Shown: piece after piece, positions 1 to 12,700 of the stretch
Layout of the letters: every line of letters starts with the position of its first letter
Position numbering within the stretch: position 1 is the first letter of the stretch
Assembly: GCF_003286085.1 (NCBI RefSeq)
Contig: NW_020825343.1
Location: 186,001 to 250,000, forward strand
Direction: 5' to 3'
DNA from: Drosophila persimilis
Taxonomy: Eukaryota > Arthropoda > Insecta > Diptera > Drosophilidae
Length of the DNA: 64,000 bases
Program-made: the position numbers and the translations under genes
The notes under the pieces: model-generated
What the model saw: only the letters and a program-made list of their open reading frames with translations
Told to the model about the DNA's origin: nothing
Databases searched by the model: none

Positions 1-3000
1 TGCACTTGCACTTGCACTCACTCCCCTCCCCCACCCACATTTCAAGGTTACTCCGGAGACTTACTTTTGGAGACTTTTAAAAATCAATATTCCGCGTGTG
101 TATAGTTCGAAGCTTTTCATTCATAAGTTTGCTTTCTGTATATATTATTCCTCCGCTTGTATTTCGCGTTGGTTGTACATACATACATCTACTATAAACG
201 GTAGAAGGGGAAACGGACGCGACGCCCACACGGCTGATTGGAATGCGTAAAATGTTGTAGCAGTGTGTGTGTGTGGCAGTAAGTGTCTTTTTTGTTGTTG
301 TGCGGGCTGGCAGTGTTTCTTCTCGTTTTGCAGCAGCAGCAGCCGCTGGTGGCTGGTGGAAATGAATGGCGAGGCGGATTGGTGGTGGTGGTGGGGTGTC
401 TGGAAAAACGCTGACTCCGCTGTCGGTGGCGTCGACGGCGACGGCGGCGCTGCCCTGGCGTGGGCGTGCGATGTTTCCGCCCGAGCGTTATCAAAAATAA
501 AACTGTATATAGACTTTTGTGGGTGTATGTACCGAAACACTTTGCTGCTGCTTTCCTTTTTTTTGGCCAGGCCAACAACTGACTGCTGCGTGGGTGTACG
601 ATGGGTGCTGGGGGATGCCACTGCCACCAATGCCACTCTGGTGGTGTGTGGCAAATTACAATATCCAAGTGGCAGGCAGGGAACGAGCGGCGAGGGACGA
701 GGGTGTGGATGTGGCAGACACACTTTATGCAGACACCCACGCTGCAGCATACGCTCCACGTTCCATATTTGATTTACAAATTACTTGGGTCAACATAATT
801 AACGGACCTGCCACGCACTCACACTCGCACTCACACTCGCTCACACACACGCACACACAGAAAATGCTGCAAAATTAAAAAAAAAAAGGTACAGATATTC
901 GTACTCGTTCGAAACGGAAGTGCCCACGGAGCCACTGCTTCGAGAGATGGAGTTTCACATCCAACATTCAAGACTCAAAATTTTATTGAATCAATTGGCT
1001 GCAATTGGAGATTTTTGTTTTTGTATCAATTACAAGCGCGTCGGGTCGGTTCGGCCGGGAAAGCTCTTCTTTTTTGCTCTGAGAACTCTTCTCTCCGGCT
1101 CCCTCCGACTCACCCAATTGTCGCAATTAATTTGCCTTCAGCTTGACCCTGGAGGTCAAACACTGAGTCGCATTAACCTTCGTTAGCCCCCGTCCGAACG
1201 TCCGCCATTGAAGAAGGATGGAATGGAATGGAATGGGACGGCCGATGACAACGCGCAGTCGAGGTGGAGCGAATAAATGCTTAAAGCAGACAACATTTCT
1301 GGGCTTGAATGCTTTCTATATAGTGCAACAAAAATTCCATCTTTCAAGATGAAAGACCAAACCGAGGACTACAACATCAGTTCTGTTCCGAAAGCAAAGT
1401 GAGAGATCCGAATAGAGTGCATAAAGTACCATCATGATCATGCTTTTTAATAATTCAAGATAAATATCTTTCAAAAAACTCTTCCTCTCTTCCAAATAGA
1501 GTTGCTGTGGATAGTCGTATCTCCAGAAGTTGCATTGTCCCAAGCTAGTCCTTTATTATTGTTTAATTCTCAAGTCAATCCAATCAAATCTTCCTAAATG
1601 TTCCATACTATAGTTAAAACCAAATATTTCATTGCAGAAATAGCGACTAAAGGGTACGTCTCAATTCTCCTGCAAAAAAGGCTCTTTAAAATTCCATCTA
1701 AGCCCTAACTCATTCCACATTGAGCAAAGCCCTTCCCTTATCCCACACACCTTTCGGCTGGGACCTTATTTTAATCTCTTATTCGCCAAGCTCCCCTCGA
1801 ATGACGTCAAAAGGATTTTGATTTTGGGCGTAGGTGTACCTTTTACGTATTTTATTTTATTTTCTCCTTCAAGAATACAACGTGGAGCCGGCCTACTGCT
1901 GCTGTTTCTGCTTCTGCTGCTTCTGCTGCTGGCAAAAGATGCGTCAGAGGGCAAAGGCAGCCAGAAGCAGCCCCGGTTAGGGGTAAGGTGGCATCCATTA
2001 CCAACGTCATTTGGTTTTCAATTCGCTGAATAGTCAGTCATTTGGTCAGGTCCCGTACCTCCAGTTTCCAGTTTGTTTCATATCAATCGCAGGTCTCATG
2101 CGCGTGGGCGTCAAAGCTGAATGATTGTTTCGCATCTGCTGCTGCTCCCCACTCCCCACTCCCCGTCCCCCACTTCCACCTCAGCATATCTCTGCTGCTG
2201 CCTGGAACAACGTCATCCAAGTGGTCTCTGGAGAGGGAATATTTCATCGTTTCTTTTGGGATTTCGCCTGGTCAAACGTCAAACGCATGTCGATCGTCAA
2301 GACTCGTGGCGCCCACAAACATCCGCTGGCGCGTGAATCACTTCACAGAAAATCTGTTTGGGGGCTGGACACCAAAAGAATTAGTGGGAAGTGTGTGTGT
2401 GTACGCGACAATTCTGTCTCTGATCCGCAAAACGGAAACACGAATACACGATAATCGAAAGGGGCTCCGCTCCCCGTCCTAATCCCTTTCGAGTTGTTTT
2501 AGGTCAGTAAAGCGAGTCGTGTGGGAAAATGATAGGCGGTTCCAACTCAGAGATGGAATGAGGTCCATGATATACATACATATGTACATACATAAGTACA
2601 TATGTATATCATATATAAATACTAATGTTCATGGTAAAATCCATTGTAAAATGAGTTCTTAGGGTTATTCATAAGGGAACTCAAAGTCATACGTTTCCCT
2701 TGAAATGCATAGATCATGGGATCGGATCGGATCGGCTCGATTGATGACCCAATTTTACCCAGAACTTGCGTCACTCTTGGGAGATCATCAATATAGGAAG
2801 TGAATGACTATACGAGTATTGCACTGAGTGCAATATACTACATATAGGAAGTATTCATCAATGACGATAATCAAAATAAATGCCGTCGTCACCTGAGACA
2901 TCATGGCGAAATGGCACTCAATTCATTTTTTCGATTAAGGCTCTCAAAGATTGTACAGAGATAATGCGGCAAGTGATTCATTGACCAATGGTCCCAATAG

Positions 3001-5480
3001 CCCCCAGTTGGGTATTCCCTTTTCAACACAACAAATTATACTTTGACAAGTGCGCGGCACTTGGACTTTGAACTTGTGGGGCGAAGGGGGCTCGCTCCAA
3101 GGACTGACCTTGGCTTCTACCTGCGGGTGAAGGTATCAGGCAGAGGAAAAGCCAAGGCCGGGCGGGGCCCTGGGACATGCGAGGAGTTAAACCTAGACGC
3201 CACCTACAAGCTACATACAGTCGCCCCCCTAATCTCAAGGCGACCCACGCGTTACGTCCTGGGTGTCATGCACCTACCACTGCCCCATCCTTCAAATCGA
3301 AAACCCCATCGAAAATAAGCAACCCTCTGCCCCGCCCAAGTGCGTGGGTGCTGCTGTTTCTCTCCATCTCGCTCTTCCACGCTGCTTCTGTGGCACGGAC
3401 TTGGGCAACGATTTTTGGATGAGAATTTCATTCATGAAAATTCTCCTCGAAAGTCGCACTTTCGTTGGCGCTGTGTGTGGGGCCGTTGTGTACATAAAGA
3501 GCACGTTGGCGTTTACCTAACGGTATATACATACATACATACATATGTACATATAATGCTGCCATTTCTGCCAGCGCAGGCGCTGAAACTTTTGTAGTGG
3601 AGAAATTTTTTCACGCGCGCTGTCCACCGCGGGGTATCCTTGAAACGGTCCTTCTATATGGATGCCCTCTGTTTTCGTGGGTGTGTGTGTGTGTGTGGGT
3701 GCTGGGTTTTGTGTGCAAATATCAGGGTCATGGTTATAAAATTAAACATTTCGTAGAGTCTCCAAAATAACGGGAGCGCTCCAGCCAAGCCTCGGTGGAG
3801 ACGGGGGAGCTTTGGAGCTGAGCAAAATACTTCATTGATGATTCGCCGCTGGCTTCCCTAATTCCTTATCTCGACTGTACAATCGCAACTCTCTCAGCGG
3901 CCGCCCGCCCCTCCACCCACACCCACATGTACTCTGCCTGCCCTGCTCCATTAACTTTTGCATTCAAGTAAAGTATTTGCTTCGGCTCGGCTCTCACGCT
4001 CCAACTCGAGAGCGGGAGACAGAGAGAGTTATAGAGAGAGAGAGAACGGAAAGTCGGGCTAGTTTTGCTGGCGAAATTCAATGAATCAACATGGGGGCAC
4101 ACACGAACAGGAACACGCATACCAATGCACGAAAATATCAATGAACTTTACACAAAACTTTTGTGAGCGTGTTCGGGAGCGAGCGGCGTGTGAATAGACA
4201 AAACAAGAGAGTGAGAGAGGAGCATAGTGTAGTGGAAGAGGTTGGTGTGGGAGCCAGAAAGCGAGTGTAGAGAATGCCACTGGAGGGCAGGTGAGAAATT
4301 TGCAACGGAACCTGATTAGGAGCACGAAAGAGGGGAGGAATGCAATCTCATTGATTAATTTTAAAAGTAGCAATAATTGTAATCAATGTCAAAATATTTA
4401 AAAGATTTTCAATTACAGTTACAGCGAATTTCCTAGCGGGCTGCCAGTGCACGGGCTTTGTTCACCTTCTTGTAAAGTTGGAGAGAAAACCTATGCCTGC
4501 TCGCTCCCACTCACTATCTCTCCACGTATTCCCACTCATCGCGACTGTGTGTGTGTGGGTGCTTCTGCGGTTGCCTGTTCTATTGCTGTGTGTGCTTGTG
4601 TGTGTAAGTGAGAGAGAAGAGAATCGAGTGAACAAAAGGGTATTACCACAACGAGGTGGCGACGTGACGTTTTCCAGCAACACAAATCTCTCATGTTGCT
4701 AGACTCTCTTTGTGCTTATACCCCATGTGTTTACAGTTTTTCAGCAACATATGTAATGCCCTTGGAAAGAAGATATTATAGAAGTTACGATATATTTGTC
4801 AACTCGTGCCCCATAATATATACGTATGCATAAGAGATATATATATATTTAGAATAGTTTCTACGATTTATTATATTTACTATACATACTATACTACAGA
4901 ACAGATCGATCAGAAAAAAATTTTAATTTTAAATCCATTGTCATTCATTGGGAGGCAGATTGAAAAACAAAATTTTACCTGAGTCAAAGTCCTCGATGCT
5001 GGCATTCAGCTTAATTAAATTTAGTATTATTTCCAATTTTGCTAAGGTTATTTTAATAATATATAATATTAATAGAAGGGTACCACTAATTTCAGAAGAT
5101 AGGGTATATAAACTCCTATAACATACTTTGCAACGGAACGCAAAAATGAGTCTGGGCTGAGCTATGGAAAGGTACGGCCCACAGGCAAAAACAGCGCAGC
5201 AACATTTAAAAAACCAACGCACATCACCTCACCGTGTTTGATCAAGAATATGCTGTGGCTGTTTGCAAGCAATGTTTGGAATGGGGTGGCTGCACGTTGC
5301 GTGCGTTGAATTTTCTGGGCCGTTGGGCCTGTTGTCCATACCTTGTTTTTTCCTCAGCAACACACGTTTGTTGCCGAGCAACATTTTTAGCTACATTTGA
5401 AGGCGGGCGGATTTGAAAGAACGGCCTTGCCGCCCCAAAGTATCTCACAAATGTATCTCTCACATGTATCTCGGCCTCGC
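1..5480. other. Gene-free DNA upstream of Mkp3
   Basis: I see no protein-coding gene here. Open frames on both strands are low-complexity translations of CA, TG, CAG and C-rich tracts and match no family I recognise. Visible contents are a CA-rich tract near 820-860, a CAG/CTG-type stretch near 325-345 and 1895-1930, a GATCG run at 2720-2736, ATACATAC/TATGTACATA runs near 2570-2620 and 3530-3555, and a GA tract near 4020-4045. The stretch most likely carries distal control sequence for Mkp3, or for a gene left of the window. That role is inferred from position only. Confidence 0.6.
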
Positions 5481-6329
5481 GGAAGGAAACAACAGACAAC
5501 GGAAAGAAAAATAGTGTCGAGTGTTGTTTCTGAACTCAGAAAAGTCCGTTGATATATCCCACAAAAATATCCATTGATATATTGGCAAACGAAATATATT
5601 ATCAAACAAAAAAATATATACATATACCAATTGAACATACCTACAGCGCGCTTTGATATCGCTCCACCGCTGTCGTCGTCAGGTTGTTGGGGCTCCACCA
5701 CGCACACGTTTAGAATCGGTGTATCGGAACGGGCCGTTCGTTCGGTCTCCACACACTCATACAGCTGCAGCGATACATACATACACACGGTTGTGATTTG
5801 GCGCGGACCTGTATGCGTGATGAATGTGAAGCCTACAACAAAATAAAAGAAATCAGAGTAAAAGAAAACAGAATACAAAACACACAGAAAACGGTGAATG
5901 TAAAACATTGAATATTCCATTTTTGTTAAGTTCTTAAATGAAACAAAACTAAAGTCTCTTTTGGATTTCCCGTATTTTTTTTCGTGTGTGTGAGTGTGTT
6001 TGTGTGCGGGAGCAAACCAGAAAGGGGAACAGCAACAAAAGCAAAGCAGCAGCAGAAGAAGAAAGAACCAGAAAGAAAGAAAAAAATGTGCGGCAGTTCG
6101 AAGAAGAAGCCAAAGCAGATGATGTAAACTTTGTTGTAACCAAAACTTGGACAGAGAGCGGGACAGCGAAAGAGAGAGAGAGAGAGAGAGAGAGTGAGAA
6201 ACGAACTCTAGAAAAGAACACTCAGACGGATTTTTCTTCCCCCCACCTACTACTACTGCACCTACTCCTCCATCGACTTCAATTTTTTTTTGTGAGAGTG
6301 CAAGTGTGTGAGAAAGAGAGCTTTCTACA
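5480..6329 (+). promoter_or_regulatory. Mkp3: Probable Mkp3 promoter-proximal region and 5' leader
   Basis: This purine-rich sequence with AAC/AAAG words and a (AG)n tract at 6170-6194 precedes the Mkp3 start codon and has the usual look of a Drosophila 5' leader. The transcription start cannot be fixed by eye, and an upstream non-coding exon is possible. The start codon context (CTACAATG) is close to the Drosophila preference for A/C-rich bases before ATG. The left boundary is approximate. Confidence 0.4.
6170..6194 (+). repeat. (AG)n tract in the Mkp3 leader
   Basis: About twelve AG dinucleotides lie 135 bp before the start codon, a potential GAGA-factor or CLAMP-type binding tract. Confidence 0.85.
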
Positions 6330-6723
6330 ATGCCAGAAACGGAGCACGAAAGCTGCAGCAAAGAGTGGCTCCAGGTCCAGCTGCGCTCTCTGGACGCCAA
6401 GGAGCTGATCCTGCTCGACTGCCGCGGCTCCCACGAGTACAGCGAATCGCATATCCGTGGCGCCGTCAATCTGTGCATTCCCAGCATTGTGCTGCGGCGC
6501 CTTGCCACCGGCAAGATCGATCTGGCCTCCACCATCAAGTCGCCGGATCTGAAGGATCGCATTCAGACGGGCTACAAGCTCTGCCTCTTCATTCTCTACA
6601 ACGGCGAGGGCGTGGCCGGACAGCAGGATGTGGCCGGAGCCGGAATGGGGGCCAACGATTCGATTATCAATATCTTGCACCGCCGCCTCAAGCAGGACGG
6701 ATGTCGCGTGGTCGCACTGCAAG
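6330..6723 (+). CDS. Mkp3: Mkp3 coding exon 1 (rhodanese-like MAPK-binding domain)
   Basis: This exon supplies residues 1-131 plus the first base of codon 132. The donor is CAAG followed by gtgagt at 6724, and translation past it runs into intron. It carries almost all of the Cdc25/rhodanese-like domain, including LLDCRG and the IVLRRL docking segment. A transcript starting downstream of this exon would lack substrate docking. Exon 2 contains an in-frame ATG in the segment KEMESSRN that could start such a short form; this is a possibility only. Confidence 0.95.
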
Positions 6724-9700
6724 GTGAGTTCCCCCAAAGCCACACCCGCACCCTCCACCGCCCTGCGCCCCCATTAATCATCCACAGACATTCCATTCCT
6801 AGAAGTATTATTTATTTATGTTTCCCCCCCGGCACTGCCTATTCCCATAAATAAACATTTTCGTGGATTCCTCTTATTTTTTCCCCCTGTTTTTTTTTGT
6901 GTTTTTTTTTGCGGAAAAGAACGTCCGATCCGATCCGATCGGATCGGATCTTATATGCCGGAAGGGGGGAAAGGAGAAATTCTATAAATTGCTGAAAGAT
7001 GTAATTCGCACTGCTCTCCGTTGATAAGCGGTCTGACTGCCTGCCACATATAGACATACATAGACACAGATTAGAACCCGCATATATGTACGTGCATACA
7101 TACTTATGTATGTGGAATATGCAGCACACCCAGATCACGACTTTCTATACTGCCCCGTCGGCGTCTGGGGATTTAAATAGATTTCACCTTCTTGAACTTG
7201 TTTTCGGTGTGTGACACCGCGACTCGTTTTGATTGATGGAACCATTATATAAGAACACAAATTTATGAATATGTATAGACGATGAGGAAATGCCACTGAT
7301 GATATGATGATATGTATTTATGGAAACATCATATCATACATATTTGTGGGTATTCTGCAATGCAATGCACAAAGTAGACTCCCTGAAACTTATTTTTTAT
7401 GCACCGATACAGGAATCTCTACAAGAAGTTTTCCTTATCGGAAATCCGCAATCCATATTCAAATTCGCAATAATTTTATTCCAGCGAGCGGAGAACCGAT
7501 TTATGCAGAAATGTATTTATAAATATATTTTTGCTGCTGCTGCTTCTGCAGCTGCTTCTCCTTCTTTAGGTTCCATATCAATTAAATTATATTTAAATTA
7601 AGGGGGAGATTAGGGAAGTCGTAAATAAAAACAAAACAAAACAAAGCAAAGCAAAGCAAAGAGCTTTTCCCACTATTGTTGACTAGGTTTCTGTCTGTGT
7701 CTGTTTGTGTCTATGTGTCTGTGGGTCTGTGTATTGTTCCCATAGATCTCCTCTGCGTTCTGTCATTCATTCATTCAGAAAAATGTCACTGGGCTCTGGA
7801 GACTCCGACTCTCATGGTTCAAAGCCATACATATACAGACAAAGAATCAGATACATACAGTACATACATATGCATGTACATATATTCCATATATATTATG
7901 TACATCATTATCTGACTTGACTGACTGACTGACTGTGTGGCTTCATTTTTATTTTTATCACTTCAATTTCCGTTCTCCCACAAGCAAACCCCCCAATTGG
8001 GTGTGTGTGTATGTGTGTGTGTTTTGTACCCCCTGGGGCTCTAACCCCCATACACAAAAGCTGCTCAGATCCGGCGTACACACGTTCGCTGCTCCGTCTG
8101 CTCTGTCTGCTCTTTTCTGCTCCATTCAGAGCGTCGTGTCGTCTCTGCCAATATCGCAAATTGACAATAGAGCATCCCATACCCAACCCCTTCCCCATTC
8201 CCCTGCCTTTTTGTTTGTCGATTTCATTTGATGGAAACAGAACTGGAACTGGAAAGGCCAACAAATTAGCATAACATAAATCCACATACTACTAGACGTC
8301 TATCGTGTCTATGACGTCAAGAACACACAAAAATGGTACAGGACTGTACAGAAATCTACCTGTGGCACACACACACACACGCACACGCACGCACAAACAT
8401 ACACACACAGGTAATTAGGAAAATTGTGTCCCGGAAAACGATTGTTTTACGACTGGGCAATACCATGGAAACACCCGAGATGATCCGAAACAAAAACCGA
8501 TCCGATCCGATCCGATCCTCTTGACATTTGCCCAAAAAGAAAACGAACAAAGGAACAAAGGAAGAAATGAGGAGGGGACAGTGGGAGAGCGTGAAAATCC
8601 TGTGTCACCTTTTAAAGGATTTTGCCTTCGTTGAAGTGTTCCTTAATGATCGTCGAAATGGTAAATGAATTTTCTCTGCTCTTCAGTCTGCTGAATGGAC
8701 GGATCTGTCCTGTCGGTTATCTATCTATCTACACATTTATGGATGTACATGCATGCATATATTCCAGCCTTTATGAAATTTTCCACAAATGCAATAAAAG
8801 CAATTTCACAATTTGCCAAAAACGAAACGAATATGGTTTCCCGTATGTGTATGTACATAAAATGTTTGCTGCGGTTTTATCTTATCGTTGGGTGGGTCCG
8901 GTGGGTCTCTGAAGAGGGGACCGGGACCCAGAATGTGTTTTATGGCATGCAAATGCATAAAAAATAGCTGGGCGGGTGGGATACGAGGAGGAAGCATTGT
9001 GGCGACACAGATACAGATACAGATATGTATGTACGTGGCAGAGTATTTCGGTTACATCTATCTATAAGTATTGGATATGGTTCGACTTTGGAATGAACGT
9101 TTGTGCCAGGAAGTGGCAGAAGAATACTATAGATAAGAATGGTTGCCAGGCCCGTTGAACCCATTGAATAGGATACTCCATTAATCACATGAACCATTTT
9201 TAAAGTATAGACTAGAGCGTATACATACCCTCCGAAGCCTTGTAATCATCTTTTTCATCTGCTAATGCTCCACTCTCTTTCTGTTTCTCCCTTTCTCCCT
9301 CTCTTTCTCTCGCTTACATCCTATTTTCTTTGTTCTGTTCAAGTTTGAAATACATATATCCCCCTGTAAGAGGCTTAGGGTGGACTAAAGTTTCGCGAAA
9401 AACTGTGGTCCAGTCCTTGTTGTACCCATCAACTTTTTGCCGCAAGAAACCGCCCCATGTACCCCCAGCCACCCCCTTGTGGCAAGGGAACTATATGCCG
9501 CTAATTAACCTTGAAATTCAATCAAGTCCAGGCAATTATGGGGCTCTTTGTGGCCTGTCCCGTCCCTGGGATGCTGCTGTTACGACCAGATTCCGGTTCC
9601 AGGACCAGGACGATGAAAACATTATCAAGTCCGTGGGGCGGGGGGGAGCGAGGGGGGGAAAATGCATAATGCATGTCGCTCGGATTGGCTCCAGTTTCCA

Positions 9701-12700
9701 GCTGATGTAGAATTCACTTTAATTAAATGCCACTTTGTATGCATTTCTCGGAATTAAAACAATTAAGATGGGGCCAACTAGGGCAACCATCCAGCCATGC
9801 ATATAGGAAAGGCAGATATACATATATATTACATACTATATATATATACATATATATACTTATATGTGGTTCTAAAAAGCATTATGTATTCCATAAACTA
9901 AGCATTTCCGTTGACAGAATTTAATTCAATTAGATTTAGCAGAGTTTCAAACCATTTCATTCCATTCCACTGATCGGGCGCTCTCTTTTTTTGGAGAGTG
10001 GAGAGGGAGTCAATGAACGATGCAGTTTCGAGAGAGTGGTGTCTGTCTGCTCGTTTTTGTCTCTCTTCCTCTCTTCTCTCTCGTGTTTTTATGGCCAGAG
10101 GCGGATACAAAGCTCTCTACACTGTCCGCTGTCCGTCTCCACGTTGATCGCTGGACCGTCTTCTTGCGGCGACCCTTTTATAGAAATTGAACTCGAGCTG
10201 CTGCTGCTGCTGCTGCGCCTGCGCCATAAAAAACCACTTCAACTCGAGCTCTGGCCACCGCATTTCCACGCATTGCATTGCATTGCATTGGAGTACGGCT
10301 TTTTCCCCAACTGGCTTTTCTCTCCTCTACATATTTGTGTGTGGCAGCCACATGGGAGAGTTGTTTGCCTCATTTGCTGTTTTTAACGAATTTGTTGAAC
10401 AAGTTTTGTTTTTTTCTTTGGTTTATTTTTTGGGCCTAAGCAATTTTCACAATTTTTTCCATCTGCGAGTGAAAATCGGTCGCAAACACGTGGCATCTCC
10501 ATCTCCCAACATCATCATCAACCAACCAAGGCCACAGCCGAATCGACCGAATCTCTCATTACGATTTCATGATAATTCATCACAAAAGCTAGTGGGCTCC
10601 CATCCACGGCTTCCCCTCGCCGCTCACTCCGCTGCCCGATGCTGATGGCTGCTGCCTCATTGAGGGGCAACAGACTACTCTGCCAACTGGTCTGCCTTCA
10701 CCGACAGAAAACAGAAAAACAACAGCAACAGAAATAACTGAGAGAAACAGTTGGCCCGATTGCCCCACCAAAACCACCTACGTGCCAAAAGTCGCTGGGC
10801 TCCAAATTTGTTCAACTGAGATTCGTTGCACAGTGGGCAGAAGCGGGTCAATAAGTGGAAATACTAAATAGAGCTTTCGTTCAAGTTTTGTTCCATTAAA
10901 GTGTTGCTCTTCTAGCTCCCACCTGTCCCACTGTGCCCACAGTTGTTGTCTTTGTCGTAGGCCCACAGAGAGGGAGAGACAGAGAGATAGTTGGACATCT
11001 CTCTCCTCCATTGGTGTTGGCGTCAGCATCTTATAAAGTAATCAGCGAGAGAGGGACAGAACGATGGGAGTAGGGGGAGCCACAGGGGAAGGAAGACGAC
11101 GGTAAGAACAACAAGCAGGGCGTTGGACAACAGTTAGAGCTGCGTCGCGTCTGCGAATGCAGTGGGGAGAGGGAAGAGAGAAGCGGAGGGGTGGACTGAT
11201 CGCTGCAGCCTACGGCCTACGGCCAAAATTTGTTGTTGCTGTTGCAGCAGCAGTAGATTTGGGTCAAAGTTTGTGTGGGCTTTAATTAAGCAGGCGTTGA
11301 GTAGACGCGAGTGCCCGCAACGACGGCGTCGACGACTAACTAACGGCGAGTCCCACATCTAAGCCATTTGGCATCGATTCCGATTCTGCGAATGGCAATG
11401 TGACGGTGGGGGCGGGGGGGCTCTCTGCCAATGCCTGTGCAGAGGCTGTGCAAATATTTGCAGCAATACTACTAGCAATAACAACAATGACTTCCGGTCA
11501 GATTATGTGTGGGCGAGACCCGCCTTCCACTCGCTGTCTTTTCTGCCCCTCCATCTTCCTCTCCCTCTCCCACCCGTTTGCTTTGTCGCCTGCATACCTC
11601 AGCGTCCAAAGAGCGGAAGTTTGCAGGGCGCGCATTTAACACATAAACACCAACAGAGGAATACTATCCTACTCGGGAGTCGCACACTTGATACCCTAGC
11701 AGATTGATCGCCCTTACGGCTGCTGTCATATGCGATCTTGGAGACTTATGCACACACTGTGCTAGAAAGGAGGGGTGTAGCAAGGAAATCAAAGGCGCAT
11801 TGCAAATGGTAGACAGGGATAGCAACAGAGACAGAGACAGTCAGTGGCGGCGGGACGGTACCCTTCATTCACTTTGCTTCTTCTGCCGTTGCCTTTTTGC
11901 CTTGTCGGCGGGGGACGGACGGACGCGTAAATTGTTGTATTCTTGGAATTAGCAAACAGCAGCGGCAGCAACAGCAACAGAAACAACAAAGCCAATCGTT
12001 TTGTCTGCCTTTGTCGCGTCGCAAAAAGGAAGAGCAACATGAAGAACGAATGGGTGGAGGGAGCAGGAAAGAGGAACGAGGAAGGGGGGCATCAAAATGA
12101 AATGGAGCTAAAAGTTGTAGTCCGTCGGTGAATGGTGGACGGGGGGCGCAGGGGAGCGAGAACGCTGCTGCTGTGCGCTTGCATGCATAAATCTACAGTA
12201 ATAGCAATAACAACACGAACACAGCAGCAGGAAGAGCAAGAGCAAACAGGCATAAGCAAAAAAAAAAAGAGATGGATAAGGAGAAGCAACAACAACAACA
12301 TGAACGCATTTCATCAAAGTGCAAATTAGCAACAGATTCCAAAACGGAGAACGAGCCACGGAACAGAAGTTTACCCATAGATGATGGGCGGAGAGGGGTG
12401 AAGCGGTGAAGATGAGCGCAGCAGAATGAAAGAATGGAATGGAGGATTGTGGTTTTGCCGACTTTATGTGTGGTTCGTGTCTGTGCTTATGCAATGGAGC
12501 AGGGCAGTCCCGTACAAGGGGGAAGGGAAGGGCAGGGCAGGGCAGGGCAGGGTGTAGGGCCAATCGGAAAAGGGTACCTTGGGGATAACTTGACTTTTAT
12601 ATGAAGGAATTTAATTTCAACAAGCTGGCTGGCAAAGGTGCAGACAAACGTACAAATAGAGAAAGCAGCACTTCCGCACTTAAACTTTTTATGCTAGCAT

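Noticed and set aside
145..759. Long open frames on both strands near the left end, up to 204 codons
   Set aside because: The predicted peptides are His/Thr/Pro-, Cys/Trp- or Ser-rich translations of simple sequence, with no family resemblance and overlapping equally long frames on the other strand.
5387..6562. 391-codon open frame on the minus strand across the start of Mkp3
   Set aside because: It is antisense to Mkp3 exon 1 and its leader; its Leu/Ser-rich runs come from the (CT)n complement of the GA tract.
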